64,000 bases of DNA from Dyella_B sp035690825. Lineage in GTDB: Bacteria > Pseudomonadota > Gammaproteobacteria > Xanthomonadales > Rhodanobacteraceae. The stretch spans positions 24,878 through 88,877 of the forward strand of contig NZ_JBQCHP010000041.1 of assembly GCF_051954575.1 (NCBI RefSeq), given 5' to 3'. This document shows, one piece after another, positions 52,506-62,137 of this stretch (its first letter is position 1; every line of letters begins with the position of its first letter). Below the pieces are notes generated by a model. The model was not told the origin of the DNA, ran no database searches, and saw only the letters and a program-made list of their open reading frames with translations. Made by a program: the position numbers and the translations under genes.

Positions 52506-55154
52506 ATGACCCCATCCGCCGTGCCCCTGCCGCCGCTGCCGCGCCTTCCGGTCGCCATTCCGCGCTCTGGCGTCTCCAGCGAAGCGCGCATCGCGCTGCG
52601 CCAACTGCTGGGCGATCTCAACCGCGCCATCGAGCTGGCGTTTCGCGATGGCGCCGACGCCACTGATCTTGCGCGCCGGCGCGGCGATTCGGTGACGCGC
52701 ATCGTGGCGCACGTATGGATGGCCTGCCTGGGCGAGGTCACCGACGCGGCGCTGTTCGCCATCGGCGGCTTCGGGCGCGGGCTGTTGTTTCCGTATTCGG
52801 ATATCGACTTGCTGGCCTTGGTGCAGCATGCCGATTCATCGCGCCTGCGCGCGCTGGAGCAATGCTTCGCCACCTTCTGGGACATCGGCCTGAAAGTCGG
52901 CCATGCGGTGCGCGATCCGGAACAATGCCGCACGCTGGCGGCGTCAGATGCGAGCGTGTTCACCAGCCTGCTCGATGCGCGGCGATTGGCTGGCGATCCC
53001 TCGCTGGATGAAAGCCTGCGCAGCATCGTCGAAGCGCCCGACATGTGGCCGCCGCGCCCCTACCTGCAGGCGCGCCTGGCCGAGCGCGATGCGCGCTTCA
53101 AGCGTTTCGACGACACCGCCTACAACCTCGAGCCCAATCTCAAGGACGGCCCGGGTGGGTTGCGCACGCTCGATTCGCTGCGCTGGCTCGGCAAGCGTCT
53201 GGCGCATGCGCCGGATTTTCCGGACATGGAGGCCGAAGGGCTGCTCGATCCGGCCGAATGCGACACCTTGCTGCAGGCCGAGGCGACGCTGCGCCGTTAT
53301 CGCTTCGCCTTGCATCTGGAAGCGGGCCGTCCGGAAGAACGCCTGTTGTTCGACTATCAGCGCGCGCTTGCCGCACGGCTTGGCTTCGAAGACGAGCACG
53401 AAAAAAATCTCGGCGTCGAGCAATTCATGCAGGGCTACTACCGCGCCGCCAGCCAGGTGGAACGGCTGGGCTGGCAGATCGCCGAACGCTTCGTGGAAAT
53501 GCTGGAGCCGCCGAGCGACGCGCAGCCGGTCGGCGAGGATTTCGTGCGTTATGGCGCGCGCATCGCCGTGCGCGATCCGGACCTGTTCACCCATCGTCCG
53601 GCTGCCCTGGTCGACATCTTCATTGCGCGTCTGGACCAGCAGGGTGTGATCGGCTTCACCGCCGACACCATGCGCCGCGTGCACCAGGCCACCGCGGCGA
53701 TGAGTACGCAGTTGGCAGACGATTCGCAGGTGCTGGCCTCGTTCCTGCAATTGTTGCGGCATGGTGCGCCGGCGGTTGACGCGCTGTGGCGGATGAATCG
53801 CCATGGCCTGCTCGCGGCGATCCTGCCGGCGTTCGGCAAGGTGTTCGGACGCATGCAGTACGACCTGTTCCACGTCTACACCGTGGACGAACACACGCTG
53901 CGCGTGCTGCGCAACGTCGCGCGTTTTGCCGATCCTTCCACGCAGGCGGAATTTCCGCTGGCCTGCGAAGTATGGTCCACCTTGCCGAAGCCGGAAGTAT
54001 TGCTGCTGGCCGCGCTGTTCCACGATATCGCCAAGGGCCGCGGCGGCGACCATTCCGTGCTCGGCGAAGAAGATGCGCGCGCCTTCGGCAAAAAACTCAG
54101 CCTGCCGGACGAGGACATCGAACGCGTGGCCTGGCTGGTGCGCTGGCATCTGTTGATGAGCACCACCGCGCAGCGTCAGGACATCACCGACCCCGACGTC
54201 GTGCACCGCTTTGCCGACATCGTCGGCGGACGCGAACGACTCGGGCAGCTTTATCTCCTGACCATCGCCGACATCATCGGCACCAGCCCGCGCCTGTGGA
54301 ATGCGTGGAAAGATCGCCTGCTGGCCGATCTTTATACGGCTACCCGCTACGCCTTGCGGCGCGAAGCCAAGCCATCGCCTGGCGCCGCCGCGCGTGCGCA
54401 AGCATGCCGCGAACAGGCGATGGCCTTGCTCACTGCCGAGGGCAACGATGCGACGGCGGTGGCGCAGCTATGGGACAGCTTCCCGATGGTGAGCTTCCTG
54501 CGCCATCGGCCGGAGCAGATCGCCTGGCAGACTTCGCAGATCCTGCACGGCCAGGGCAAGCTGCCGTTGATCGCGGTCAACCCGCTGTCGATACGCGGCA
54601 GCACCGAGCTGTTCGTCTACGCGCCCGATCGCGACGGCCTGTTCGCCAACGTCACCGCCATGCTCGATCGCCTGCATTTCTCGGTGATGGAAGCGCGTGT
54701 GTTGAGTTCGCCGGACGGCAAGGCGATGGATACCTTCCTGCTGCTGGAAGCGGAAAACCAGAAGCCGGCCAGCCACGAACGCGCGGAGGAACTGCAGCAG
54801 CGCCTGCATCGCGCCTTGTCGCAGTCGGCGCCGATCATGCCGCCACGGCGCAGCATGTCGCGGCACCTGAAGCATTTCCAGATGACCCCGCGCATCGACT
54901 TCAAGCAGTCGGACGGACGCACGCAGATGGCGCTGGTGTGCAGCGACCGTCCCGGCCTGCTCGCCGCCGTCACGCAAGTGCTGATGGCCTGCGAAGTGCG
55001 CGTGCACGATGCGCGCATTGCCACCTTCGGCGAGCGCGTGGAAGATTTCTTCCAGCTCACCGATCGCCGCAATGCGCCGCTGAGCGAGACACAGCAACAG
55101 CGTTTGTGGCAGGCTTTGGCGGAGCGGATCGGACCACAGAGCTTGTCCGCATAG
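52506..55154 (+). CDS. glnD: Bifunctional uridylyltransferase/uridylyl-removing enzyme GlnD
   Basis: 882 residues (E. coli 890). The nucleotidyltransferase motif GGFGRGLLFPYSDIDLLAL is near residue 86, the HD hydrolase motif LAALFHDIAKGRGGDHS near 504, and two ACT domains start near 700 (LFVYAPDRDGLFANVTAML) and 806 (ALVCSDRPGLLAAVTQVL). It senses glutamine and adds or removes UMP on PII proteins. ATG 52506 is preferred over TTG 52491. Order map-glnD-dapD is conserved, here with one extra small gene. Confidence 0.96.
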   Translation: MTPSAVPLPPLPRLPVAIPRSGVSSEARIALRQLLGDLNRAIELAFRDGADATDLARRRGDSVTRIVAHVWMACLGEVTDAALFAIGGFGRGLLFPYSDIDLLALVQHADSSRLRALEQCFATFWDIGLKVGHAVRDPEQCRTLAASDASVFTSLLDARRLAGDPSLDESLRSIVEAPDMWPPRPYLQARLAERDARFKRFDDTAYNLEPNLKDGPGGLRTLDSLRWLGKRLAHAPDFPDMEAEGLLDPAECDTLLQAEATLRRYRFALHLEAGRPEERLLFDYQRALAARLGFEDEHEKNLGVEQFMQGYYRAASQVERLGWQIAERFVEMLEPPSDAQPVGEDFVRYGARIAVRDPDLFTHRPAALVDIFIARLDQQGVIGFTADTMRRVHQATAAMSTQLADDSQVLASFLQLLRHGAPAVDALWRMNRHGLLAAILPAFGKVFGRMQYDLFHVYTVDEHTLRVLRNVARFADPSTQAEFPLACEVWSTLPKPEVLLLAALFHDIAKGRGGDHSVLGEEDARAFGKKLSLPDEDIERVAWLVRWHLLMSTTAQRQDITDPDVVHRFADIVGGRERLGQLYLLTIADIIGTSPRLWNAWKDRLLADLYTATRYALRREAKPSPGAAARAQACREQAMALLTAEGNDATAVAQLWDSFPMVSFLRHRPEQIAWQTSQILHGQGKLPLIAVNPLSIRGSTELFVYAPDRDGLFANVTAMLDRLHFSVMEARVLSSPDGKAMDTFLLLEAENQKPASHERAEELQQRLHRALSQSAPIMPPRRSMSRHLKHFQMTPRIDFKQSDGRTQMALVCSDRPGLLAAVTQVLMACEVRVHDARIATFGERVEDFFQLTDRRNAPLSETQQQRLWQALAERIGPQSLSA

Positions 55155-55323
55155 CCCAGGCATCGTCCTTACCCATGGCTAGGCAAGCTCGCAAGGAGCG
55201 TGAAAGCGAATGATTCACGCGCCTTGGCTGGGAATGATTTCCCGCCACGGCTGCATCGGCAGCCTGCCATCACCCAATCCTTTTATTCTTTGGCCGAAAC
55301 AGGCCGCGTAAGGCTGTGCTTCC

Positions 55324-55794
55324 ATGTCCGCATCTCATACCTTTCTCAAGCTTGCTCGACAACTTCACCTGTACATCGGCGTGTTCATTGCGCCGGCCGT
55401 GTTGTTCTTCGCATTCACCGGCGGTTTGCAGGTCTTCGGCCTGCATGAAGCCTCGCGCAGCAGCGACTACAAACCGCCCGCATGGTTGGCGATTGCCGGC
55501 CAGTTGCACAAGAAACAGACCGATGTGATGCCGGTGCGCAAACTGCGGCCGACGGAAACCGCCCCTTCATCGAGCCTGGCCAATACCCCCTCACCGATGA
55601 AGCCGGATCTGCCCTCTGCATCCGTCAGGCATCCACTGCCGTTGAAAATTTTCTCCGCCTTCGTTTCCTTCGGGCTGTTCGTATCGACCTTGCTCGGCCT
55701 GTACATGGCCTATCGCTATACGCGCAAACACCTGCTTATAAGCGCGCTTTTGATCCTGGGAACGGTGGTGCCGGTCGTGCTTGCCTTGATTTGA
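55324..55794 (+). CDS. Small PepSY-type (PepSY_TM-like) membrane protein
   Basis: 156 residues with two or three hydrophobic segments. The N-terminus FLKLARQLHLYIGVFIAPAV with FFAFTGGLQVF is the characteristic opening of PepSY-associated TM proteins. Two C-terminal helices follow (FSAFVSFGLFVSTLLGLYMA, LLISALLILGTVVPVVLALI). A Pro/Ser-rich soluble loop lies between them. It is shorter than full PepSY_TM reductase-like proteins. Function is unknown; it interrupts glnD-dapD. Confidence 0.75.
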   Translation: MSASHTFLKLARQLHLYIGVFIAPAVLFFAFTGGLQVFGLHEASRSSDYKPPAWLAIAGQLHKKQTDVMPVRKLRPTETAPSSSLANTPSPMKPDLPSASVRHPLPLKIFSAFVSFGLFVSTLLGLYMAYRYTRKHLLISALLILGTVVPVVLALI

Positions 55795-55883
55795 GGCGGA
55801 CATGAAGAGCGGCACGCTTTGTCATTTGGGCAAGGCGCGGCCAGTGCGCTATCTTCCCCTGATCCGAATACGAGCCTTTCCCC

Positions 55884-56711
55884 ATGCAGTCCATCGAAAC
55901 CCTGATCAACGACGCCTTCGAGCGCCGCAACGACCTCACCCAGGCCGAGGTCGAAACCCACCTGCGTCCCGCGCTGACCCAGGTCATGAATCTGCTCGAA
56001 TCGGGCGAGCAGCGCGTGGCCGCGCCGGACGGGAAGGGCGGCTGGACGGTCAATCAATGGTTGAAGAAAGCGGTGCTGCTGTATTTCCGCATCAACGGCA
56101 ACCGCGTGGTGGATGGCGGCCCGGCGCTCGCGTTCGACAAAGTGCCGCTGCGTTTCGCGCACGGCGACGATGCATCGCTGGAAACGCTTGGCGCGCGCGT
56201 GGTACCCGGCGCATTGGTACGTCGTGGCGCGCACATCGCCAAAGATGCCGTGCTGATGCCGAGCTACGTGAACATCGGCGCCTACGTCGGCGCCGGCACC
56301 ATGGTCGATACCTGGGCGACGGTCGGTTCCTGCGCGCAGATCGGCGCGGGCGTGCACTTGTCCGGCGGCGTCGGCATCGGGGGTGTGCTGGAGCCGTTGC
56401 AGGCCAATCCCACCATCATCGAGGACAACTGCTTTATCGGCGCGCGTTCCGAAGTGGTCGAAGGCGTGGTGGTGGAACGCGGCAGCGTGATCGGCATGGG
56501 TGTATTCCTCGGCCAGTCCACGCGCATCTACAACCGCGCAACAGGTGAAGTCAGTTATGGCCGCGTACCTGCGGGCAGCGTGGTGGTGGCCGGCAACCTG
56601 CCGGCGAAGGACGGCAGCCACAGTTTGTACGCGGCCATCATCGTCAAGCAGGTGGACGAAAAAACCCGCAGCAAGACCGGCATCAACGAACTTCTGCGCA
56701 GCGGCGAATGA
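55884..56711 (+). CDS. dapD: 2,3,4,5-tetrahydropyridine-2,6-dicarboxylate N-succinyltransferase
   Basis: 275 residues (E. coli 274). A helical N-terminus (IETLINDAFERRNDLT) is followed by a left-handed beta-helix (VLMPSYVNIGAYVGAGTMVD, GSCAQIGAGVHLSGGVGIGG) and EDNCFIGARSEVVEGVVVE. It succinylates tetrahydrodipicolinate in the lysine and diaminopimelate pathway. It is the first gene of a tight group: the next gene begins one base after its stop and dapE follows. Confidence 0.97.
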   Translation: MQSIETLINDAFERRNDLTQAEVETHLRPALTQVMNLLESGEQRVAAPDGKGGWTVNQWLKKAVLLYFRINGNRVVDGGPALAFDKVPLRFAHGDDASLETLGARVVPGALVRRGAHIAKDAVLMPSYVNIGAYVGAGTMVDTWATVGSCAQIGAGVHLSGGVGIGGVLEPLQANPTIIEDNCFIGARSEVVEGVVVERGSVIGMGVFLGQSTRIYNRATGEVSYGRVPAGSVVVAGNLPAKDGSHSLYAAIIVKQVDEKTRSKTGINELLRSGE

Positions 56712-56712
56712 C

Positions 56713-57072
56713 ATGAGCGCGATCACTCTCTACGGCCTGCCCAACTGCGATACCTGCAAAAAAGCGCGCAACTGGCTTGCCCGCTTCGAGGTGGCGCACG
56801 AGTTCGTCGACTATCGCGCCCATCCGGTGCCGCCAACCACGCTCAAGGCCTGGGCGCAGCAACTCGGTGGCTGGGAGAAGCTGGTCAACAAGTCCAGCAC
56901 CACCTGGCGCAACTTGCTGCCGCAGCGCAAGAACCCCGGCACTGACCCGGAATGGACATTGCTGCTGAAAGAATACCCCGCACTGGTCCGCCGCCCGGTC
57001 GTCGTGCAGGCCGATGGCGCAGTCAGCGTGGGATTCACCGATAACGGCTTCAAGAAACTGTTCGGGCGTTAA
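56713..57072 (+). CDS. yffB: ArsC/Spx-family protein YffB
   Basis: 119 residues of the thioredoxin-like ArsC/Spx fold. The start ITLYGLPNCDTCKKARNWL holds the CxxC pair, and the end VVVQADGAVSVGFTDNGFKK has the usual beta-hairpin. It is not an arsenate reductase by context: the gene lies between dapD and dapE, where E. coli also has yffB next to dapE. The one-base gap to dapD shows cotranscription. The exact role in or beside the pathway is unknown. Confidence 0.9.
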   Translation: MSAITLYGLPNCDTCKKARNWLARFEVAHEFVDYRAHPVPPTTLKAWAQQLGGWEKLVNKSSTTWRNLLPQRKNPGTDPEWTLLLKEYPALVRRPVVVQADGAVSVGFTDNGFKKLFGR

Positions 57073-57077
57073 ACATC

Positions 57078-58238
57078 ATGTCAGAGGTGTTGGATCTTGC
57101 TGTCGATCTCATTCGCCGCCGTTCGATCACGCCGGAAGATGCCGGTTGCCTGCCGGAAATCGGCGCACGGTTGACCCGCCTGGGTTTTCGTATCGAGCAC
57201 CTGCGCTATGGCGAGACGGATAACTTCTGGGCCACGCATGGTGCGGACAATGCGCCGGGGCAGGGGCCGCTATTGGTGTTTCTGGGCCATACCGACGTCG
57301 TGCCGAGCGGTCCGGAAGAAAACTGGCAGAGTCCGCCGTTCGAACCGAGCGTGCGCGATGGCCGTCTATACGGCCGTGGCGCAGCGGACATGAAAGGCGC
57401 AGTGGCGGCGATGACGATAGCGCTGGAACGCTTCGTATCCCTGCATCCGGATCATCCGGGCCGCGTGGGCTTGCTGCTGACCAGCGACGAGGAAGGCCCG
57501 ACCAATCTCGATGGCGTGCGACGCATCGCCAGTTATCTGCGCGAGATCGGCGACCATATCGACTGGTGCGTGGTGGGCGAGCCTTCGTCCAAGGAAAAGC
57601 TGGGTGACCTGATCCGCGTCGGGCGGCGCGGTTCGCTCTCGGGCACGTTGACGGTGCGCGGCGTGCAAGGGCACGTGGCGTATCCGGAAAAGGCATTGAA
57701 CCCGATTCATGCATTTGCGCCGGCGCTGGCCGAACTGGCGGCAGAACGCTGGGACGAAGGCAACGCGGATTTTCCGCCAACCTCGTTCCAGGTTTCCAAT
57801 CTCAACGCCGGCACCGGCGCGACCAACGTCATTCCCGGCTCGCTCACCGCGCTGATCAATTTCCGCTACAGCACCGCCAGCACGGCGGAGAACCTGCGCA
57901 AGCGCACCGAGGCGATCCTCGCCAAGCACGACCTGGATTACTCGCTGGAATGGACGCTCTCCGGCGAACCCTTCCTGTGTCCCTCCGGCGGACGCCTGCG
58001 CAGCACGGTGGTCTCCGTATGTCGCGAGCTATGCGGCACCGAACCGGAACAGAGCACCGGCGGCGGCACGTCCGATGGCCGTTTCATCGCGCCGATGGGT
58101 GCGGAAGTGGTGGAGCTCGGGCCGGTCAACGCCACCATCCACAAGGTGGATGAATGCATCGACGTGGCGGAACTGGAGCGCTTGCCGGAGTTGTATCAGG
58201 CGATCTGCGAGCGGATGCTGTTGAAGTCGTGTTGCTGA
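57078..58238 (+). CDS. dapE: Succinyl-diaminopimelate desuccinylase
   Basis: 386 residues of the M20 family (E. coli 375). Metal ligands are in VFLGHTDVVPSG, GRGAADMKGAVAAM, LLLTSDEEGPTNLDG and VNATIHKVDECI. It frees LL-diaminopimelate for lysine and peptidoglycan. It begins five bases after yffB and is last in the group; a GTAG repeat pair starts at its stop. Confidence 0.97.
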   Translation: MSEVLDLAVDLIRRRSITPEDAGCLPEIGARLTRLGFRIEHLRYGETDNFWATHGADNAPGQGPLLVFLGHTDVVPSGPEENWQSPPFEPSVRDGRLYGRGAADMKGAVAAMTIALERFVSLHPDHPGRVGLLLTSDEEGPTNLDGVRRIASYLREIGDHIDWCVVGEPSSKEKLGDLIRVGRRGSLSGTLTVRGVQGHVAYPEKALNPIHAFAPALAELAAERWDEGNADFPPTSFQVSNLNAGTGATNVIPGSLTALINFRYSTASTAENLRKRTEAILAKHDLDYSLEWTLSGEPFLCPSGGRLRSTVVSVCRELCGTEPEQSTGGGTSDGRFIAPMGAEVVELGPVNATIHKVDECIDVAELERLPELYQAICERMLLKSCC

Positions 58239-58306
58239 TGGGGTGCAAACCCCAACATCACCATGCACGCATACATCCCGACGTTGGGGTTCGCACCCCA
58301 ACCTAT
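58238..58306. repeat. GTAG-type REP pair, GGGGTGC subtype
   Basis: Two inverted heads, TGGGGTGCAAACCCCAACA and its opposite GTTGGGGTTCGCACCCCAAC, closing with CTAT. The left GTAG is worn to GATG at the dapE stop. It lies between convergent dapE and the penicillin-acylase-family gene, ten bases from the latter's stop. Confidence 0.82.
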
Positions 58307-58316
58307 GCCGTCCCGT

Positions 58317-60731
58317 TCAACGTGACGCAGGCTCCAACACCAACGTATGCCGATCCTCACCCGGCATCAGCGGCGTAGGCTTTCCGCGCACCCAATCCTC
58401 GTGACCGGCGCCATAGAACGGCGACAGCGGGTTGTCACTTTGCCCACCGGGCATTTCCAGAATGCCTTCGTCTTCGTGACCGGGTGACACATCGATGCGC
58501 TCGGACGCGCCGAACCCCGGCGAGGCCACGCGCGGCATGTTGTGATCGCCGGGCAGCGGTTCGTCCGGCATGTCGAGCCAATGGCCGACGAAGCCGGGCA
58601 GGGCGCGCGAAAGCGGATGACGCACGCCAGCGCGATTCACTTCACCCCACGTCCGCGCACCCAAACCACCTGGTTGCTTGCCCAGGCTATCGGCGACATC
58701 GCGCGCCGCCTGCAGCAACAACGCGTGCCAATCGCGATAAGCCGGATCGAGCAGATGCGGCGGTTGTTGCTGGATCAACATCCATACCGCCGCTTCCTGG
58801 TTGCCTGGGCCGGGCCATTCGAAATCCTCAAAACGCTGCTGGATCTGCGCGGCGAATGGCGCCAGCACCAGCTTGTGCACCTCGTCGCGGAAGGCGTGCA
58901 CCAGGCGGTAATCCACGCTGTCCGGCGCGGCCTGGTTGCGCCACGCGGCGGTGAGCTGGCGCAGCTGATTGAGCGAAGGATCCTGCACGTTCGCCAGCGT
59001 GGCCTGCAGCAGTTGCTGCCAGCGGGAAAGGAACAGGGCGTGATCATCCAGCTGGATGTCCAGCAGATTGCCTGGACCGAAATCGGCGCGTGCGCGCAGG
59101 TCGTCACGAATCTGCTGCGCGCGTGCGCCGATGTCGTGCCCGCCTTCGCCGAGCAAGGCCAGTTCGTCGGTGCCCACCGTGCGGTTGTTGGCCGTCCACA
59201 AGCGTCCGTCGGCGGGATTTTCGATGCGCGGGTATTGCGAAGGCATGGCCCAGCCGGTCCAGCCGGTATTCGCCTGCGACCAGTCGGCCGGACGCTGCGG
59301 ATCGAAGCCGGTGCGCAGCGGAATGCTGTTGCCGGCAATGGTCCAGCCGATATGGCCGGCGCTGTCGGCGACCAGGAAATTCTGCGGCGGCATGCCGAAG
59401 CTCGGCGCCAGATCCAGCGCGGCCGATGCGCTGCCGGCGTGTTCGAGCTGCATCAGCGCCACGTTGTAGGCGCGCGGCAGATCGCCGATCCATGCCAGCG
59501 CGAGCGGCGTGCCGTCGGTGTCCTTGTTGAGGATGGGTCCCCAGCGCGTGTCTTCCACGCGCAAGGTATAAGGTGCGGCGCCTTTGACGCGGATGATCTC
59601 GTCATGCGATTCGATCGTCGCCCAGCCATCCGGCACTTTGTAGCGGTTCGCATCGTGCGGATCGTGTTGCACACGTACCCAATCCTGCCAGTCGCCATAG
59701 CTATTGGTGAAACCCCAGGCGACCTGCCCATTCGAGCCCACCACCAGCGCCGGCGTGCCGGGCAGGGTGACGCCGACGACATCGCGCTGTCCCTTCGGCG
59801 CGGACGGATCGGGATAACGCAGGCGCGCGCGGAACCAGATGTCCGGCACGCGCAGGCCCAGGTGCATGTCATTGGCGAGAATCGCCGCGCCCGTGCGCGA
59901 AATGCTGCCCGCCACGGCAAAGCTGTTGCTGCCGGGATAGGCGCGGTCCACCGACGGAATGGACGCAGCGGCCAACGGCGCGCCGCCGCTTGGCGCGTGT
60001 GCACGGCGCAGGTCGAAAACATCCGCGCCGGGTATCACCGGCGATGGCGAGGTGCCATCTTTCAACGGCGCTTCCCAGTTCGGATCGGGCGAGATCAGGA
60101 AATTCACCAGCGGCTCGGGCAGCGCTGCGCGCATCTGCGCGATGTGCAGCTCGCGTTGGTTGAGGCCGTCGTCGTTCAAGTCCAGATACATCGCCGCGAT
60201 CACCAGCATCGAATCTTCCGAACGCCACGGTTGCGGCTTGGTGCCGAGCAGCAGGTATTCCCACGGTTTCTCGCGCAGGTTGGCCAGGCCCGCGTTGACA
60301 CCGTCGCGATAACTATCCAGCGTGTGCTTCTGCTCGGGCGAAAGCGCCGCATAGGCGGCCTCGGTCACGGCGCGCAGGCGATGGCGGCGATGCTTGATAT
60401 CGGTATCCAGCGCCGCCGCACCCACCAGTTCCGACAGCTCGCCCGCCGCCACGCGGCGCATCAGGTCCATCGGAAAGAAGCGTTCCTGCGCGTGCACGTA
60501 GCCGAGCGCATAGCTGATGTCGTCGCGCGATTGGCCGGTGAAGGTGGCCGTGCCCAGGGCATCGCGCGTGATGGTCACTGCGTGCTGCACGCCAGGCACC
60601 TGGCGATGGCCATCCAGTTGCGCGCGGCTGCCGGCGAGCAGCCACCAAGCGCCGGCGATCAGCGCCAGCACCACGAACAGCAGGAAGATGAGAAGTGCGC
60701 GGAACCAACGTACCCGAGGTTTCGTTGTCAT
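58317..60731 (-). CDS. Penicillin acylase family protein (Ntn hydrolase)
   Basis: 804 residues. ATG 60731 begins a membrane anchor or signal (RALLIFLLFVVLALIAGAWW). An alpha-chain region follows (GRSRDDISYALGYVHAQERF type, here TGQSRDDISYALGYVHAQER), then the predicted autocleavage point before Ser in YPGSNSFAVAGSIS, so that Ser becomes the N-terminal nucleophile of the beta chain. NDMHLGLRVPDIWFRARL and WGFTNSYGDWQDW fit the substrate pocket. Members cleave amides such as beta-lactam side chains or acyl-homoserine lactones; the substrate here is unknown, and a periplasmic site is likely. Its ATG overlaps the TGA of the upstream gene (ATGA). Confidence 0.9.
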   Translation of the reverse strand: MTTKPRVRWFRALLIFLLFVVLALIAGAWWLLAGSRAQLDGHRQVPGVQHAVTITRDALGTATFTGQSRDDISYALGYVHAQERFFPMDLMRRVAAGELSELVGAAALDTDIKHRRHRLRAVTEAAYAALSPEQKHTLDSYRDGVNAGLANLREKPWEYLLLGTKPQPWRSEDSMLVIAAMYLDLNDDGLNQRELHIAQMRAALPEPLVNFLISPDPNWEAPLKDGTSPSPVIPGADVFDLRRAHAPSGGAPLAAASIPSVDRAYPGSNSFAVAGSISRTGAAILANDMHLGLRVPDIWFRARLRYPDPSAPKGQRDVVGVTLPGTPALVVGSNGQVAWGFTNSYGDWQDWVRVQHDPHDANRYKVPDGWATIESHDEIIRVKGAAPYTLRVEDTRWGPILNKDTDGTPLALAWIGDLPRAYNVALMQLEHAGSASAALDLAPSFGMPPQNFLVADSAGHIGWTIAGNSIPLRTGFDPQRPADWSQANTGWTGWAMPSQYPRIENPADGRLWTANNRTVGTDELALLGEGGHDIGARAQQIRDDLRARADFGPGNLLDIQLDDHALFLSRWQQLLQATLANVQDPSLNQLRQLTAAWRNQAAPDSVDYRLVHAFRDEVHKLVLAPFAAQIQQRFEDFEWPGPGNQEAAVWMLIQQQPPHLLDPAYRDWHALLLQAARDVADSLGKQPGGLGARTWGEVNRAGVRHPLSRALPGFVGHWLDMPDEPLPGDHNMPRVASPGFGASERIDVSPGHEDEGILEMPGGQSDNPLSPFYGAGHEDWVRGKPTPLMPGEDRHTLVLEPASR

Positions 60732-61540
60732 TGATCGGCAAACACCGCAAAGATGCCCGCGTAGGGCTTGACCATGAAGGTGGGAGCGCCGGCGTAGCCG
60801 GTGCCGTCGATGTAGAACTGCGAAATGCTGCCGTCGAGATAGAGCGCGTCGCGGCAGCCGAGCTGGTCGCGGAACAACTGCGCGAAAGTGTGGAAATTGA
60901 CCGGCGTATCGCTCACCGCAAACACCACCTGGTGCGGCGTGCGCGCGCACACGCCGCTGCGCCACTTGGTGCTGGCCGAATCATGCACGAACTGCTCGTT
61001 GATCTTGCCGTCGATCACCAGCATCGGCCCCGATTGCGTGGCCCAGTCCGCCGGTTTGCCGTCCGTCTTGAAATCAGTGCTGGTGCGCACCGCGGCATGG
61101 CCGTCCGGATAAATGGCGAACACGCCGTTGGGGCGGATCGAGAAATTGCCCGCCGCCGGATTGCCGCGAAACAGGTTCAGCGGCACCAGTGTCTTGCCGT
61201 GTTCCACGTACAGGCCCAGCGGTGCGTTCGACTGGTCGTAGATGCCGGCATTGGCGGCGAACATCAGCCGCTTGCCGTTGGCCGCGCCCCATTCGCGCAG
61301 GCTCTGGATATCGCCGAACGGCTCGCCGGTATCGGGATTTTTCCAATGCAGCGTCAGTGCTTCGCGATGGAGGTCAAGGCTCACCACAGTGAAATCCTGG
61401 CCCTGGAAATTCACTTCGCGGCTCTCCATCGGCTGTACCTGGCTGCTGCAGGCAGCCAGGCATGCCAGCGCCGCCAACAGGGCGGGCAGGCGATGCAGCA
61501 GGCTGCGACGCAACCGTTGAGAAGGGGCGGACGAGCGCAT
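60728..61540 (-). CDS. Phosphodiester glycosidase family (NAGPA/DUF2233) lipoprotein
   Basis: 270 residues from ATG 61540. The N-terminus is a lipoprotein signal (LPALLAALACLAACSSQ, lipobox LAAC). The rest contains FAANAGIYDQSNAPLGLYVE, PNGVFAIYPDG, TQSGPMLVIDGKIN and DALYLDGSISQFYIDG, typical of the NAGPA/phosphodiester glycosidase domain that cleaves sugar-phosphate linkages. It should sit on a membrane facing the periplasm. It is translationally coupled to the penicillin-acylase-family gene, so the two may act on one envelope or extracellular substrate; this is inference. Confidence 0.85.
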   Translation of the reverse strand: MRSSAPSQRLRRSLLHRLPALLAALACLAACSSQVQPMESREVNFQGQDFTVVSLDLHREALTLHWKNPDTGEPFGDIQSLREWGAANGKRLMFAANAGIYDQSNAPLGLYVEHGKTLVPLNLFRGNPAAGNFSIRPNGVFAIYPDGHAAVRTSTDFKTDGKPADWATQSGPMLVIDGKINEQFVHDSASTKWRSGVCARTPHQVVFAVSDTPVNFHTFAQLFRDQLGCRDALYLDGSISQFYIDGTGYAGAPTFMVKPYAGIFAVFADQ

Positions 61541-61642
61541 CCGGGGATGGTCGCCGCACCAGCGCGATGGATGCAAGAGCATCGACGCCGGTTCCGCGCG
61601 TAAACTTCAGCTTTGAGACTTCAGTACCCGCAAGGGATGCCC

Positions 61643-62131
61643 ATGCCCTACACGCCCATCGTCGCCACGCTCGGTTACGTGCTCTCGCCGGATCGGCGCA
61701 AGGTGTTGATGATCCACCGCAATGCGCGGCCCGACGACCAGCACCTGGGCAAGTACAACGGCCTGGGCGGCAAGATGGAGCCTGGCGAGGACATCGCCGC
61801 CTGCATGCGCCGGGAGATCCATGAAGAAGCCGGCATCGAGTGCGAAACCATGCACCTGCGCGGCACGCTCAACTGGCCCGGCTTCGGCAAGCGGGGCGAA
61901 GACTGGTTGGGTTTCATCTTCGTCATCGACAGCTTCAGCGGCGAGCCGTACACGTCCAACCCCGAAGGCACGCTGGAATGGGTCGAGCTGGACCACTTGA
62001 TGGACCTGCCGATGTGGGAAGGCGACCGCCACTTCCTGCCGCTGGTGTTCGACCGCGACCCGCGTCCGTTCCACGGCGTGATGCCCTACAAGGATGGGCG
62101 CATGCAGTCGTGGTCGTTTACGCGGCTGTGA
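61643..62131 (+). CDS. Nudix hydrolase (8-oxo-dGTP diphosphatase-like)
   Basis: 162 residues. The Nudix box is complete at residues 43-65 (G-x5-E-x7-RE-I-H-EE-A-G-I), binding Mg2+ to cut nucleoside diphosphate linkages. The start YTPIVATLGYVLSPDRRKVL and GKYNGLGGKMEPGED resemble MutT-like enzymes that accept 8-oxo-dGTP. CAAGGG at 61631-61636 favours ATG 61643, with ATG 61637 in the same frame. The gene is single and converges on the ketosynthase gene. Confidence 0.9.
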   Translation: MPYTPIVATLGYVLSPDRRKVLMIHRNARPDDQHLGKYNGLGGKMEPGEDIAACMRREIHEEAGIECETMHLRGTLNWPGFGKRGEDWLGFIFVIDSFSGEPYTSNPEGTLEWVELDHLMDLPMWEGDRHFLPLVFDRDPRPFHGVMPYKDGRMQSWSFTRL

Positions 62132-62137
62132 TCGCTT

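Noticed and set aside
59056..60734. Long plus-strand open frame opposite the penicillin-acylase-family gene
   Set aside because: High-GC antisense shadow; the minus-strand frame has clear Ntn-hydrolase motifs and the plus-strand product is Arg/His-rich without family resemblance.
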